A stretch of 64,000 nt of DNA from Clostridium_I sp963725425 (GCA_963725425.1 CAVRYJ010000042.1:186001-250000); one strand, 5' to 3'. Positions 41,423-51,525 are shown, counted from the first letter of the stretch. The notes: generated from the sequence alone by a model not told the origin. A program made the numbers and translations.

Positions 41423-44400
41423 TTAATTATCATCCAAAATTGTTGTCCTAAGACCTTGGAAAATGTCCCCTTTTACAATAAAATCTGCTGTGGTGCTAAC
41501 AGTTTTTCCAGTTGTACTATTTGTTGCATCAATATTTACGGTATACTGCTTTTCTTCTATATGTCTAGGCACGTTAAATACTACATCTGTTTCCGCTGTT
41601 GCCTGTGGTGTTATATTCATTATTTTGTTTAAGGTTGAATCTAACGCTGTTAGCTCTTGCGGAAAGGCTATATTAAGTTTATCTGCATATCCTGTTGTAT
41701 ATATCTTAAGTATTGCTTTCTGTCCGGCTTCTAAAGTTGGTGTACCTACAGATGTTGGATCATCATAAGGTACTATTTGTGCAGACACTTTTAAATTTTG
41801 AATTATAACCGTCTGATAGTATACATCCGACCAGAGCTGAGGCGGTACTTTAGGATTATCTTCTACTTTAAGTCCAATCTTATAAGTTCCATCTAGCTGC
41901 GAGAAATCAGGCAAACTAGTACCCGTATCTTGAACTACATTTCCACTGGTATCTTCAACAAACCAATGCCTTTGTGCTATAGGATCTCCATCTGGGTCTG
42001 TTGAATCATCATTTAAACTTATATTACTTGATTGTATTGAATTTCCTTGTACATATTGTTTATTTGTAGAAGTATCATTTATTTCAAAGTGTGCTACTGG
42101 CTTATGATTTATTGGAACAAGTGTAAGTTGCAGTGAGTAGGGTTGTGATGTAAGTGGAACGCCTACCTTTGGTGTTGGACCATCATTACAAATCTCGGTT
42201 ATAGTGTACGTACCTAATGCTTGACCATAGAAGGTATTAGCTGTGGGCTTTGTAGAACCTGTATATATAACTGTTCCAGAACTATTCGTTACTGTCCATG
42301 TTTCCCTAATGCTATCACCATTTGGATCATATGATAAATCTGTAAAGGTAACATCGCTTCTATCATTTGTATAATCTCCACCTGGTGCTGCATCGCTATT
42401 TAACTGGTCTACTGGCATAGTTGTTTCATTTTCTGTAAACTGTGCGACTGGTGCTAAATTAATGTTCTCAGTAGTAATTAATTGAACATTAGCATCACTC
42501 CATTCACCTTCCACATCTTCTACTAATAATTTTACTAGGAAATCCTTATTTGGTGCTTGGTAACTTGGTAGTGCTCCATCATGCCATGTATCGTTCACAC
42601 CACTTGTTACTTCTTTATATTGAAGATTTGTAGCTACTATACCGTTCGTTACTGTAGTACCATTTGATAATTTTACTGGATTTACATCATTATCTATAGC
42701 GTATGATTTGCTTGCATCTTCTGTTATGTTGTACAGTCCTAGCGACGGAACTGCTACTGCATAAGCTGTCAATACCGCTGTAGGCTTTCTGCATACATTT
42801 ATGGTCACTGTTGTAGGATTCGACCATTCATTATAGCTGCTAAAATTACTATCTCCTGATGAATTACTAGTAGCAGTTGGATTATCTTGAACCTTTAGCG
42901 AGATTTTATACTTTCCTGGTTTATCGAAAGAAGTAACTTTATTTGTTACCCATTGACCAGTCGACAAAGATGCCATTCCTAAATCATTATCAAGTGGTAT
43001 ATCTCCTGTCTGACTACATGATACAAACGAGTTATCAAAATTAAAATGCTTGTTATCCTGTGTATATGAATATTGCTCGTTATTTTTTTTATCATTTTCG
43101 TAGTCTCCATATTTCTCGTTATAGTCTATTTCATCACCTACAAGAAAAATATTACTATTATTCTGCTGTGCATTTAATACCGACATTATATAGGTTTCTG
43201 CACTTTTAAGTGAGGCATCTAAACTCGTATTTTCTATATAAGTACCTCTGTTATCTAACTGTGATATTAGACTATTTGTTTGTGTCTGATAGGTACTTGT
43301 TACTGCACCTATAAAGTAATCTTGATTGTCATCTAACGTTGCTAAGTTCTGTGGAGTTGATATTGAAGGTGATCCTGTAAATACCCACTTTGATAAATCT
43401 ATTATAAAATGGGTTGAATTTTGTCGTTCATTAAGGGAACTTGAATTAAATGCTCCTGCTGGTTTCATAGCTGTTATTCTGACATAACCAGTTCCAGTGT
43501 TACCAACTTCAGTTCCACCAGTTGGTGATGGCATTGAAGCATTCCCAGAAATAGTTGAAGATTGTAAAAGATTACTGGTATAAGAAGAACCACCGCCACC
43601 TCCAGCTTCTCCACCTGCATTTTCTGCTCCACCGCCACCTCCGCCGTAGTAACCACCACCACCACTGCCACCTACACTTGCATAATCTGAATACCCAGTA
43701 CCACCATATCCAAGTGAACCTGAAGGTGCGAATTTAGTTGATACACCTGCATAATTAGAACATCCACCTACTCCACCTGATGTTTGTGTTCCTCCTGATC
43801 CTCCAGATTGATGAGATCCATAACCTGAACCATCCCCTAGTCCGCCTTGTAGTCCACCACCTACTCCTCCCATTGCATTATAGTACATTGAAATACCGCC
43901 GCCACCACCACCGCCGGCTACTAATACTCTATTGGTAAGATCAGTACCTCCTACTCTAAAATCGCTTGCTCCACCTCCATAACTTCCGACAGCACCATTG
44001 TTATTTACAGAAGGTGCACCACCTACATTTACGTTATAATATAACTTAGTTCCTGCAGTAAGAGTTATTTCTCCTGTTGCATATCCACCATTTCCACCTG
44101 AGTTCGATGTAACCCAAATGCCACCCCAAGCATAGTTTGTATATATTCCACCACCTTGTTGACCCCATGTTTCTAATTGGTAAGTACCAGTAACTGGAAT
44201 TGTAAATGTACCATTATTTGAAAAAGTGTATGATGGTCCATCTGCTATATATTGATTGCTATCAAGTGAACTTATATTAACATTAGCATCTACATCTGAA
44301 CCTTGTAGTGCACTAGTTATATTCGCACCAGCTTCACTTGCTAAAGATGATGAATCATAACCATTGTCACTTCCGTATAAGATGGTGACATCAGCCTTCT

Positions 44401-44563
44401 TCTTTTTCGATAAACCAAAAGAAGCAGTTGGTGGAGTATTATTAAAAGTTGTATTATCATCTGCTAAAACTTTGTGAATGGAAAAACTTGCAATACCACT
44501 GCTTGCTATTAAAAGAGAAAGTGCTAGTGATATAATTTTTTTACTTATATTTAATTTCTTCAA
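41423..44563 (-). CDS. Large secreted glycine-rich (ALK-type Gly-rich domain) surface protein with PKD-like repeats
   Basis: The 1046-residue protein has a clear signal peptide ending near ASSGIASFSIHKVLADD. A domain starting YTFSNNGTFTIPVTGTYQLE (about 112-360) contains many GGGG runs. It matches the glycine-rich domain first described in ALK receptor kinases, which folds as poly-glycine helices. Then come about four PKD/Ig-like modules with repeated PVAQFTENETT- or PVAHFEINDTS-type starts and DPDGDPI motifs. No LPXTG sorting signal is seen. It ends with an Ig-like region. It is most likely an adhesin or pilus-associated protein of the Tad block; an S-layer-like role is possible. Confidence 0.75.
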   Translation of the reverse strand: MKKLNISKKIISLALSLLIASSGIASFSIHKVLADDNTTFNNTPPTASFGLSKKKKADVTILYGSDNGYDSSSLASEAGANITSALQGSDVDANVNISSLDSNQYIADGPSYTFSNNGTFTIPVTGTYQLETWGQQGGGIYTNYAWGGIWVTSNSGGNGGYATGEITLTAGTKLYYNVNVGGAPSVNNNGAVGSYGGGASDFRVGGTDLTNRVLVAGGGGGGGISMYYNAMGGVGGGLQGGLGDGSGYGSHQSGGSGGTQTSGGVGGCSNYAGVSTKFAPSGSLGYGGTGYSDYASVGGSGGGGYYGGGGGGAENAGGEAGGGGGSSYTSNLLQSSTISGNASMPSPTGGTEVGNTGTGYVRITAMKPAGAFNSSSLNERQNSTHFIIDLSKWVFTGSPSISTPQNLATLDDNQDYFIGAVTSTYQTQTNSLISQLDNRGTYIENTSLDASLKSAETYIMSVLNAQQNNSNIFLVGDEIDYNEKYGDYENDKKNNEQYSYTQDNKHFNFDNSFVSCSQTGDIPLDNDLGMASLSTGQWVTNKVTSFDKPGKYKISLKVQDNPTATSNSSGDSNFSSYNEWSNPTTVTINVCRKPTAVLTAYAVAVPSLGLYNITEDASKSYAIDNDVNPVKLSNGTTVTNGIVATNLQYKEVTSGVNDTWHDGALPSYQAPNKDFLVKLLVEDVEGEWSDANVQLITTENINLAPVAQFTENETTMPVDQLNSDAAPGGDYTNDRSDVTFTDLSYDPNGDSIRETWTVTNSSGTVIYTGSTKPTANTFYGQALGTYTITEICNDGPTPKVGVPLTSQPYSLQLTLVPINHKPVAHFEINDTSTNKQYVQGNSIQSSNISLNDDSTDPDGDPIAQRHWFVEDTSGNVVQDTGTSLPDFSQLDGTYKIGLKVEDNPKVPPQLWSDVYYQTVIIQNLKVSAQIVPYDDPTSVGTPTLEAGQKAILKIYTTGYADKLNIAFPQELTALDSTLNKIMNITPQATAETDVVFNVPRHIEEKQYTVNIDATNSTTGKTVSTTADFIVKGDIFQGLRTTILDDN

Positions 44564-44601
44564 ACCGATACCCCCTTGCTCTTAGAACTTACAATTGAAA
44601 T

Positions 44602-44630
44602 AAAAAGCAGCCTATTTCCAGACTGTTTTT
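44602..44630 (-). terminator. Hairpin between the PKD-repeat and glycine-rich protein genes
   Basis: AAAAACAG and CTGCTTTTT pair imperfectly around a loop on the minus strand, overlapping the stop codon of the upstream gene and followed by TATTTC. It may reduce read-through. Confidence 0.45.
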
Positions 44631-47040
44631 AATGAATTGCTATTTTATGATCATTGATAGTTACTAAACTAGGTATGGTAGCTTGTCCGTATGCTTCACG
44701 TATAATCTCTTTAAAATAATACGTTCCTACGTGCGTAGAACCGTTGAAATTAGCTGGTGTTAATGTTACGGTCGTTAAGTTACCACTATTTATTGCATCA
44801 ATCCCAGTAGGATTATTTGCTAATGCTAAGATAGCCGAATATGAACCAAATGGCACCCATGCTCCATTTTCGTATGCATACCAAGTTTCATATGTATCAC
44901 TACCACTGTTATTAGAATCGAAACAGTAGAAGTATATACATTTATCTATACTATCACCATCCATGGAGTTTGAACCATCAGTTATAGTAACTGTTGCAAG
45001 ATTATTGTTTTTAGGATCTCTTAATCCCGAAGTCACATAAGTAAATGCAGGTACAGGCGCTAAATCGGGAGCAATTACTATTGATTGTGTTGTTGTTCCT
45101 GTGTCGCCTTCTTTATTGTAAACTGTACAAGTTGCTGTATAAGTGCCTGCTTTAGTAAATAATAAATCCATTTCAGTTGTGCCTGTTGTACTGGCTAAAC
45201 TTTCTATCAATCCGCTATCTGCTGTGTTTGTAACGGCTATAGAATTCCCTGACGAATCCTTGAAGCTCCATTGAGTTCTACTTGTATCAATTGGAAAGTT
45301 TATTGATCCTCCATCTGATGTTTCTGAAAGCGTGACTTTTCGGTTTTCCTTTAGCGTTCCACTTGTGTTAATTGAAACTGTAGGTTGTGGAGCTACTACT
45401 GTTGTTGTTGCGGTTGCGGTTGCTTTTTCTCCATATATATTTTCTACAGTTACAGTAAACGTCTTAGTTGTCCCTACATCACTATGATTATTAAATGAAA
45501 TATTACCGCCACTGCCACTTATATATCCAGTCATTCCACTAGGGCAACTCCAAGAATACGTAAGTTTACTACCATCTGGGTCATTAGCATTTGCTTCTAC
45601 ATCTAAATTATCCGCAAGCGTTACTTGTGATGGTAAATCTAATGATACAGTTGGACTATCATCCCACAATGCTATTGTTTTAGTTACCGTTGGGCTACTT
45701 AGACCATCTGTATTTGTAACATATAGTGTTACAGTCATAGGTGCTGTACCCATTTCTACTGTATTATTTATCCCACTTAACGGCTCAGACATATAATTTG
45801 TTGTCCATGTATAAGTTAATGCTTCATTATTGGGGTCAGTACCTACACCTATTATATTGAAATTTTCTCCTTGCATTTCTTTGTCAGGTGCTGTTATTGC
45901 TGCTGTAGGTGCTTTTGGTGTTGGTTTTACTACTGGTGGTGTAGGCGTTACTGGCGGTGTTGGTGTTACCGGTGTTCCACCTACCACATAATCTCCATAC
46001 TCTACCCATTTACCTGCTCCATTTCCTAAATTATCTGTTACACAAATATCTATTTCATATATTCCTGGATCGGAAAATGTCACACTTGTTGCATATGTTT
46101 CTTCAGCACCAGCAATTTCTTCTGGAGAATGTTGTGCATTACCTGGGGCACCAATGTTAGTGTTGCTGTCCATAGCTGTACCATCATATTCTGTAAATTT
46201 AGTTCCATCATATACTCTAGAATCTGAATGTGTGTATGGCCTAGCTGTTTGTATATCGCCCCAATCAGAGTCACTTTTTAATTTAGTTTTGTACTGTATT
46301 TGTTGAACGCCACTTCCGCCAACAGCACTACCATTCGTATCGTCAGCTTTAATATTAACGGTTATAGGAGCTCCCGTTGTTGTAGAAGGTGGGTCTACTG
46401 TTAATTGTGGTGCATCTACATCTGTTTTTATATCTACTTGTGGATTACCCCACTGAGTTGGGTCATTACCAGTATAATTATTATAAAATGAACCATCAGA
46501 TTGTTCTGCAGTTCCAAACCCTTCATATTCTTGTTTATCTTGAGTGAATTGCATCCAATATAAAAATCCAAATTTAGAAGACCCTGTTGGATTACTCGAA
46601 TTTGGTTCTACACTAACTCTTGAGCCTTCAAAAGTGATATCAGAAGCAGGTGTTATTGTTGATTTAAGTTTGTTTATAACTGGGTTTTCAAGATTAAATT
46701 CATCCAATTCATATTCTGAAGTAGTTATATTGCCCATATTTTTTATTCCTAGAAAAGATTTTCCCACATAATTTAATGGATCACCACCAATAGTATGAAT
46801 AGATTCTGAGACATAAGGACCTTCTAATATATCTATCGTGTCATATGGTTTACACCAAAGTGTTGACCCTGTAGGGCTATTTCCATCATCAATTATTAAA
46901 CCATTATACCCTGGTCCCGGTCCATCAAATTGAACTATGGGTAAATCAGCTGCAAAAACATAAGTTTTAAATACAACGCCTATAATTACAAAACTTATAA
47001 CTGCAAATAATATAAGGAAATTTTTAAATTTATTAACCAT
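44629..47040 (-). CDS. Large secreted PKD/Ig-repeat surface protein
   Basis: I take the ATG at 47040, about eight bases after AAAGGTG. The 803-residue protein has a signal peptide (VNKFKNFLILFAVISFVIIG, cut for length) ending near VFAADLP. The N-terminal 330 residues have few known features but contain Ig-like APQLTVDPPSTTTGAP. A proline-threonine linker (VTPTPPVTPTPPVVKPTP, about 362-380) follows, then at least four PKD-like units with TYTWTTNY, LTYSWSCPSG and DSPTVSLDLP. No sortase signal or membrane anchor is seen at the C-terminus. It may be a pilus-tip or adhesin component beside the Tad genes. Confidence 0.72.
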   Translation of the reverse strand: MVNKFKNFLILFAVISFVIIGVVFKTYVFAADLPIVQFDGPGPGYNGLIIDDGNSPTGSTLWCKPYDTIDILEGPYVSESIHTIGGDPLNYVGKSFLGIKNMGNITTSEYELDEFNLENPVINKLKSTITPASDITFEGSRVSVEPNSSNPTGSSKFGFLYWMQFTQDKQEYEGFGTAEQSDGSFYNNYTGNDPTQWGNPQVDIKTDVDAPQLTVDPPSTTTGAPITVNIKADDTNGSAVGGSGVQQIQYKTKLKSDSDWGDIQTARPYTHSDSRVYDGTKFTEYDGTAMDSNTNIGAPGNAQHSPEEIAGAEETYATSVTFSDPGIYEIDICVTDNLGNGAGKWVEYGDYVVGGTPVTPTPPVTPTPPVVKPTPKAPTAAITAPDKEMQGENFNIIGVGTDPNNEALTYTWTTNYMSEPLSGINNTVEMGTAPMTVTLYVTNTDGLSSPTVTKTIALWDDSPTVSLDLPSQVTLADNLDVEANANDPDGSKLTYSWSCPSGMTGYISGSGGNISFNNHSDVGTTKTFTVTVENIYGEKATATATTTVVAPQPTVSINTSGTLKENRKVTLSETSDGGSINFPIDTSRTQWSFKDSSGNSIAVTNTADSGLIESLASTTGTTEMDLLFTKAGTYTATCTVYNKEGDTGTTTQSIVIAPDLAPVPAFTYVTSGLRDPKNNNLATVTITDGSNSMDGDSIDKCIYFYCFDSNNSGSDTYETWYAYENGAWVPFGSYSAILALANNPTGIDAINSGNLTTVTLTPANFNGSTHVGTYYFKEIIREAYGQATIPSLVTINDHKIAIH

Positions 47041-47122
47041 AATTATCACACCTTTCATTCATATAATTTTAAAAAAATGTTTAAAAAAAAGACACTCCAT
47101 TAAAGAAGTATCTTATAAAAAA

Positions 47123-48694
47123 TTAGTTTGAAGTTTCATCTGCTCCTATTGTTGTTATAGTGTTTGTTCCATTAGCGTTCATCCATATTTTACATTTATT
47201 ATAATTGCCACCGGAGTTGGCAAATCCAGCAATTGTGTCAGTATCAGCTCCTGATGCTGTGGTGTTAGTTGTAAAATAAGCCTTAGATATTCTTGTATTA
47301 GTATGTCCTGGCAAATTTATACTATAAGCATACATTTCTTGTTGTGCTTGTGCCTGTGAAATTTGATTGTTTAAATATTGTGTTGATATAGAATCTAGTG
47401 TTTTATTTAAATCAGATACATCCCATCCACTTGTTGCATCAAAATCAGAATCTGGATTTATTAATTTCTCTAGAGCTGTATTCTCATGTGATGCGTTAGG
47501 TAATTGTACATTAATTTTTCTAGTAACAGTAGATGTTTTACCATCTTCTCCATCCATAGTTACAGTTACTGTATGAATTCCATTACTTAAATTTGTAATA
47601 TCTTGAGTTATACTATAACCGCTTATTAATTGATTATATTTTGGATATAATGCTTGTACATCTGGCCTAGATACAGTACATGTTATTGGTAATATAATAT
47701 TGTCAAGATATATAGTTACTAATTTTACTCCTGATGATTCTAAAGCCCAACCTTTTATATTCAGATTTGAAGATGTTATTGTCTGATTATCTGTTGGTGA
47801 ATCTACATCTATAATAGGGCTTAATGTAGTGTCTATTACTGGAGGTACTGTAACTATTGGTGTTGGTTCAGTTCCTACAACTGGTTGTACTTGTTGTATA
47901 ATTACAGGAGTTGTGTTATTTACAGTAATTAATGTTCCAGCAGTTAGATTTGTAGTCAAAGTAGCTTGTTCTACAGTATCAGCTACTGAAGCTATAGCAG
48001 TTTTAGCTGCTGCTATATCAGTTGATAATTTAGAACTTTCTGCTAAATTTACGGCATTTATAGCTTTTATTTCAGCAGCTTTTTCTACATCTGTTTTAAC
48101 TATTTGTACTTGTAATGCTTCCATTCTTAAACCCTGTCCATTTGTTCCAGCCTCTCCTATGTTAGGATTAGTTATAATTACACCATTATTTGTTTCAACA
48201 GCGTCTTGCCATCCTATATTTTGTACATGAGCACGATATTTTATAGCATATCCAGGCATACCTAATAATGTCATTTTAAAAGCCTCAACTCTTAAACCTA
48301 AACCGCTTGTTCCTCCTATTGGAGCACTATCAACAGCTTCATTAGTGGTTGCAGCAACTGCACTCATCCACCCTTTATTTTGTACATGAGCCATGTATAT
48401 TATTTTAGCTCCTGATGGTAAATTAACACCAGTAATTTTTATCCCTTCAACTCTTAAACCTAAACCATTAGTGCCAGCTTCTGGTAATGTTGTTATATCA
48501 TTTTGATCTCCTACAACTGTTACAGGTTTTTGCCATCCTATGTCTTGTACATGACCCTCGTATTGTATACTATATGTTGACTCTGGTGCTACTGTTGTTG
48601 CAGTTGTTACTGTGTCTGCGTTTGCAGTAATAGCAAACATTGATGTTGTCATCGTCAGTGCCATGATCATTGTTATAATTTTTACTTTTTTCAT
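47123..48694 (-). CDS. Secreted ChW-repeat protein
   Basis: The 523-residue protein has a signal peptide ending near MFAITANA and three ChW (clostridial hydrophobic with Trp) repeats at about 44-200. Each repeat has the marks HVQ..GW and GTNGLGLRVEG. A helical Ala-rich stretch, a Pro/Val/Thr-rich linker and one Ig-like domain (SGVKLVTIYLDNIILP) follow. The C-terminal 140 residues contain GHTNTRISKAYF. ChW repeats bind wall or extracellular glycans in clostridia. As the first of three adhesin-type genes after the Tad genes, it may tether the structure to the wall. Confidence 0.83.
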   Translation of the reverse strand: MKKVKIITMIMALTMTTSMFAITANADTVTTATTVAPESTYSIQYEGHVQDIGWQKPVTVVGDQNDITTLPEAGTNGLGLRVEGIKITGVNLPSGAKIIYMAHVQNKGWMSAVAATTNEAVDSAPIGGTSGLGLRVEAFKMTLLGMPGYAIKYRAHVQNIGWQDAVETNNGVIITNPNIGEAGTNGQGLRMEALQVQIVKTDVEKAAEIKAINAVNLAESSKLSTDIAAAKTAIASVADTVEQATLTTNLTAGTLITVNNTTPVIIQQVQPVVGTEPTPIVTVPPVIDTTLSPIIDVDSPTDNQTITSSNLNIKGWALESSGVKLVTIYLDNIILPITCTVSRPDVQALYPKYNQLISGYSITQDITNLSNGIHTVTVTMDGEDGKTSTVTRKINVQLPNASHENTALEKLINPDSDFDATSGWDVSDLNKTLDSISTQYLNNQISQAQAQQEMYAYSINLPGHTNTRISKAYFTTNTTASGADTDTIAGFANSGGNYNKCKIWMNANGTNTITTIGADETSN

Positions 48695-48848
48695 TTAAAG
48701 CCACCCCCGAATTTATTATTACTTATAAAATTAACGATAATCGCCATGAATTATTAAGTTAATATAAATACCTGTTATATCTATTTTCCATGTGTTTACT
48801 ATATTTTGTAGTATAAAACCCAAATTTTACACTGAAGATAGACTTCAT

Positions 48849-49049
48849 TTATTTTTCTTCTTTTTTACGTTGATCTTCCAGCCATTTCAAAACTTCTGAA
48901 TATTTATATCTGTAACTTCCTCCCTTGCCTACACAAGGTAACCCTTTTTTTCTCCAGTTGCTTACAGTAGATTTTGCTACATCTAACTTTTCACATAATA
49001 TAGACGTTTTTATAAGCTGTTCTTCTTCACTAAAACCTTTATTCATCAT
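48849..49049 (-). CDS. Small HTH (MerR/excisionase-like) DNA-binding protein
   Basis: The 66-residue protein contains LIKTSILCEKLDVAKSTVSNWRKKGLPCVGKGGSYRYKYSEVLKWL, here read as a winged-helix of the excisionase/HTH_17 type, with a charged tail. It stands alone between the Tad genes and the three surface-protein genes, with about 150 bases free on each side. It could control the surface genes or act as an excision factor. The role is inferred from the domain only. Confidence 0.78.
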   Translation of the reverse strand: MMNKGFSEEEQLIKTSILCEKLDVAKSTVSNWRKKGLPCVGKGGSYRYKYSEVLKWLEDQRKKEEK

Positions 49050-49202
49050 ATACCTCCAATTAATTAGGGTTCATATTTTTCATTTAGTACACCTTGATTT
49101 TATATCCAATAATTACAATTGTCAATACAAATATCCAATATTTATTAATAAATACTGGTTATTTGTCTATTGTACTTTTATTATACAAAAATAGCACACA
49201 AA

Positions 49203-49688
49203 TTAAAGTTCACTTGTTAATAGGTATTTAGGGTGTTTTTTACTAAGATGTTCTTTAATAATAGATAATTCGTTCCTTTTTATTAAATAATAGTAGCTAT
49301 CAGTCCATGTCTTAAACGCAAGTAATGGTTTTATACTACACTCAGTGAATAGAAAATTATATTTTAAGTAACACTTAAATTGAAACATTGCCTTAGAGCT
49401 CACTACTTTCAAGGTCTTTCTATCAATTAATATATAATTTTCTGGTATATTCAATTCTCTTATAGGTATATCTCGTTCAATTACCTTTGATGTGTTACCA
49501 CCTTTGTTGAATTCTTCTATTGCTTTTTTATCTCCTCTGCTAGATCTATAGATTCCTATTAAACATAACAAAATTCCAAGTATAAATATGACCGACATAT
49601 CAATAACAACATATTTGATATATTTTATACCTGTTATAGCAGCTATGAGTATACTTATTATAAAAACTGGAACTACCATAATATTCAT
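49203..49688 (-). CDS. Unknown two-helix membrane protein of the Tad operon
   Basis: I take the ATG at 49688, six bases after GAGGA. The 161-residue protein begins MNIMVVPVFIISILIAAITG and has a second helix near 30-48 (FILGILLCLIGIY), then a cytoplasmic domain. It follows CpaB by 12 bases, so it is part of the pilus operon. No family is recognised; it may be an assembly accessory. Confidence 0.55.
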   Translation of the reverse strand: MNIMVVPVFIISILIAAITGIKYIKYVVIDMSVIFILGILLCLIGIYRSSRGDKKAIEEFNKGGNTSKVIERDIPIRELNIPENYILIDRKTLKVVSSKAMFQFKCYLKYNFLFTECSIKPLLAFKTWTDSYYYLIKRNELSIIKEHLSKKHPKYLLTSEL

Positions 49689-49700
49689 ATACATTCCTCT

Positions 49701-50438
49701 TTACTTAATAGTATTTTGAATAGTTATATTAGGAGTAACAGAATTATTAGTGTCTTTTACTGCATGTACCTTGCCTTGTGCTAATGCATTATCAACCTTT
49801 TCCTCATCTTCAGAGCTACCATAAAGATTTAATTTTGAAGCAATAAGTTTATTATCACTATCTCTACTTACAACCTGACCATCTGCAGTAAATGCCTTTG
49901 AAATTAAAATAGGATGTGTTAACACTGGCTCTGTTGTTACAGTATTTCCTTCAGTTGTTGTAAGTATTAAATCTACCATATCACCATCTCTTAAAGTTCC
50001 ATTTACACAACTGCTTATATCGCTGAAGGTAATTGAAAAATCTATAGGATTTTTAATATTTTTCATCTTATTTTCAGTTTTATCTACATTTTGACTTGAA
50101 ATTTGTTCTCCTTTTAAAACATCTGAAGTTATATATTTTCCAATCAAAGTGTTTTTATCACTTACAGCTCCATCTATAATCAATGGATCATCACAGTTTT
50201 CTGTAGTAAAATAATAATCTATATTTTTATTTGTAATGTTAGTATTTGCACCTATAGGCCTTATAGCATACACTATCTTAGTTATACCATTGGGATGTGC
50301 TATTTTATTTTGTATTTCACTAAAAACAAACGTCAAAACTACTGCTATTACAAAACATAAAACAGCAATTCCAAGTTTACCATTTATAAATGACTGTTTT
50401 TTCTCATGTACTTCCACTTTCTCATTTTTATCAAACAT
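49701..50438 (-). CDS. cpaB: CpaB/RcpC-type pilus assembly protein (SAF domain)
   Basis: The 245-residue protein has one N-terminal transmembrane helix (about 23-42), then a SAF-like domain with VYAIRPIGANTNITNKNIDYYF and SDVLKGEQISSQNV. A beta-rich region with LRDGDMVDLILTTTEGNTV follows. This is the order seen in CpaB proteins of Gram-positive Tad loci, where the protein acts outside the membrane at the pilus base. It lies between the pseudopilin gene and a small membrane protein gene in one operon. Confidence 0.8.
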   Translation of the reverse strand: MFDKNEKVEVHEKKQSFINGKLGIAVLCFVIAVVLTFVFSEIQNKIAHPNGITKIVYAIRPIGANTNITNKNIDYYFTTENCDDPLIIDGAVSDKNTLIGKYITSDVLKGEQISSQNVDKTENKMKNIKNPIDFSITFSDISSCVNGTLRDGDMVDLILTTTEGNTVTTEPVLTHPILISKAFTADGQVVSRDSDNKLIASKLNLYGSSEDEEKVDNALAQGKVHAVKDTNNSVTPNITIQNTIK

Positions 50439-50461
50439 ATTTTTTATCCTCCCTATGATCT

Positions 50462-51060
50462 TTAATTTTTTTTATAAATTCCTACGTCTCTACCTATGGT
50501 CACGTATTTTGTTTTATTAAATAAAGTATCTATTTTAAAACCAATTTCTGAATCTACTGTAGTAACATTGATTGTATTTCCATTCGTAGTTTTCATAATT
50601 CCTTTAGCAGCTAAAAACGTCTGTGAATCAAAGGTTCCTATGTCTGCATTATACTTATATTCTGTAATGTTGTTTGTTGTAGGGTCTACATTATAAATAA
50701 TAAATTCCTTTATATCTACTTTGCTTTTTATAAAACTTGTTTCATATTTTGGATTGTAGTTATCATCAAGGCTAAAATTATATTTCATATTCTCTTCCCA
50801 TGTTGTAATAGCCATATTGGGATCTTTTATAATAATTATATTTTTATCTGGAATTTGTGAAAGTAAGTCTTGGTCTAAGTTATTTGTACTAAAAACAGAC
50901 ATATTTGAAGCAATCAGAGAATTATCTAAAATTTCCCCAACAACTGTAAGTTTATATTTTGTAAGTCCTAGAACAAATATGACATAAAGCAGTATGAATG
51001 TGAAAAATGCAAAAAAGTTAGTACATATGCTGATCCTTTCTTCTTTTTTAATCCCACCAT
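50462..51060 (-). pseudogene. TadE-like pseudopilin with a -1 frame break at A_AAA_AAG near its start
   Basis: The ATG at 51060, with AGGGGG seven bases upstream, begins MVGLKKKKGSAYVL and soon stops. In the -1 frame, after the heptamer A_AAA_AAG (T run 51044-51049 on the plus strand), the protein reads EERISICTNFFAFFTFILLYVIF and then LGLTKYKLTVVGEILDNSLI. It continues to YKKN at 50462, about 199 residues. A charged N-terminus, one helix and a long outer domain are the layout of TadE-type minor pilins. The break is in the exact register for ribosomal slippage; a missing A is the plain alternative. Confidence 0.72.
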
Positions 51061-51072
51061 GGTCTTTCCCCC

Positions 51073-51495
51073 TTAGTTTTTCGAAGTATCAGAAATTGCA
51101 ATTTCACTTCTTACTGTTTTACTTTCAAAACTTAATCTAAATCCATCAAAGCTAAATTGTTTAATTGTTTCATCAAATTTAATATCAAGATATATTTCTC
51201 CGCCATTATCTACTTCACTCATAGTAGTACCTGTAAGATCTACATTAGTGAATCCATTACTTTCAAAAGCATTCACAAGTGCTGATGCATTGTCTTCAGT
51301 TAAATATCCATTACCATAGCTGTCCATTTTCTTCATATAGTTTCCTGCTATTCTATTTGCTATTAAATATTTATCTAAACTTTGTGCTTCACTCATAAAA
51401 TAGATTCCAATAAAAATAAACGTCAATATCCCAATAATAATTATTACAATATGATGAAGTATAAAGCCTTTTTTCTTTTTCAATTCTCTTTTCAA
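51073..51495 (-). CDS. Pseudopilin-like protein (DUF4320-type)
   Basis: The 140-residue protein begins MKRELKKKKGFILHHIVIII, then has a helix to about residue 30 and an outer domain with SYGNGYLTEDNASALVNAFE, then strands. It resembles DUF4320/TadE-like minor pilins found in Gram-positive Tad loci. KKKKGFILH could be the site cut by prepilin peptidase (Gly followed by hydrophobic residues), which is inference. It lies after the hairpin that follows the pilin gene. Confidence 0.65.
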   Translation of the reverse strand: MKRELKKKKGFILHHIVIIIIGILTFIFIGIYFMSEAQSLDKYLIANRIAGNYMKKMDSYGNGYLTEDNASALVNAFESNGFTNVDLTGTTMSEVDNGGEIYLDIKFDETIKQFSFDGFRLSFESKTVRSEIAISDTSKN

Positions 51496-51525
51496 TACTC
51501 CACCTTCCTCTTACTTTTTATAAAT

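Noticed and set aside
43555..43737. His-rich plus-strand frame
   Set aside because: It is the complement of the glycine-codon-rich part of the minus-strand surface protein; the composition follows from those codons.
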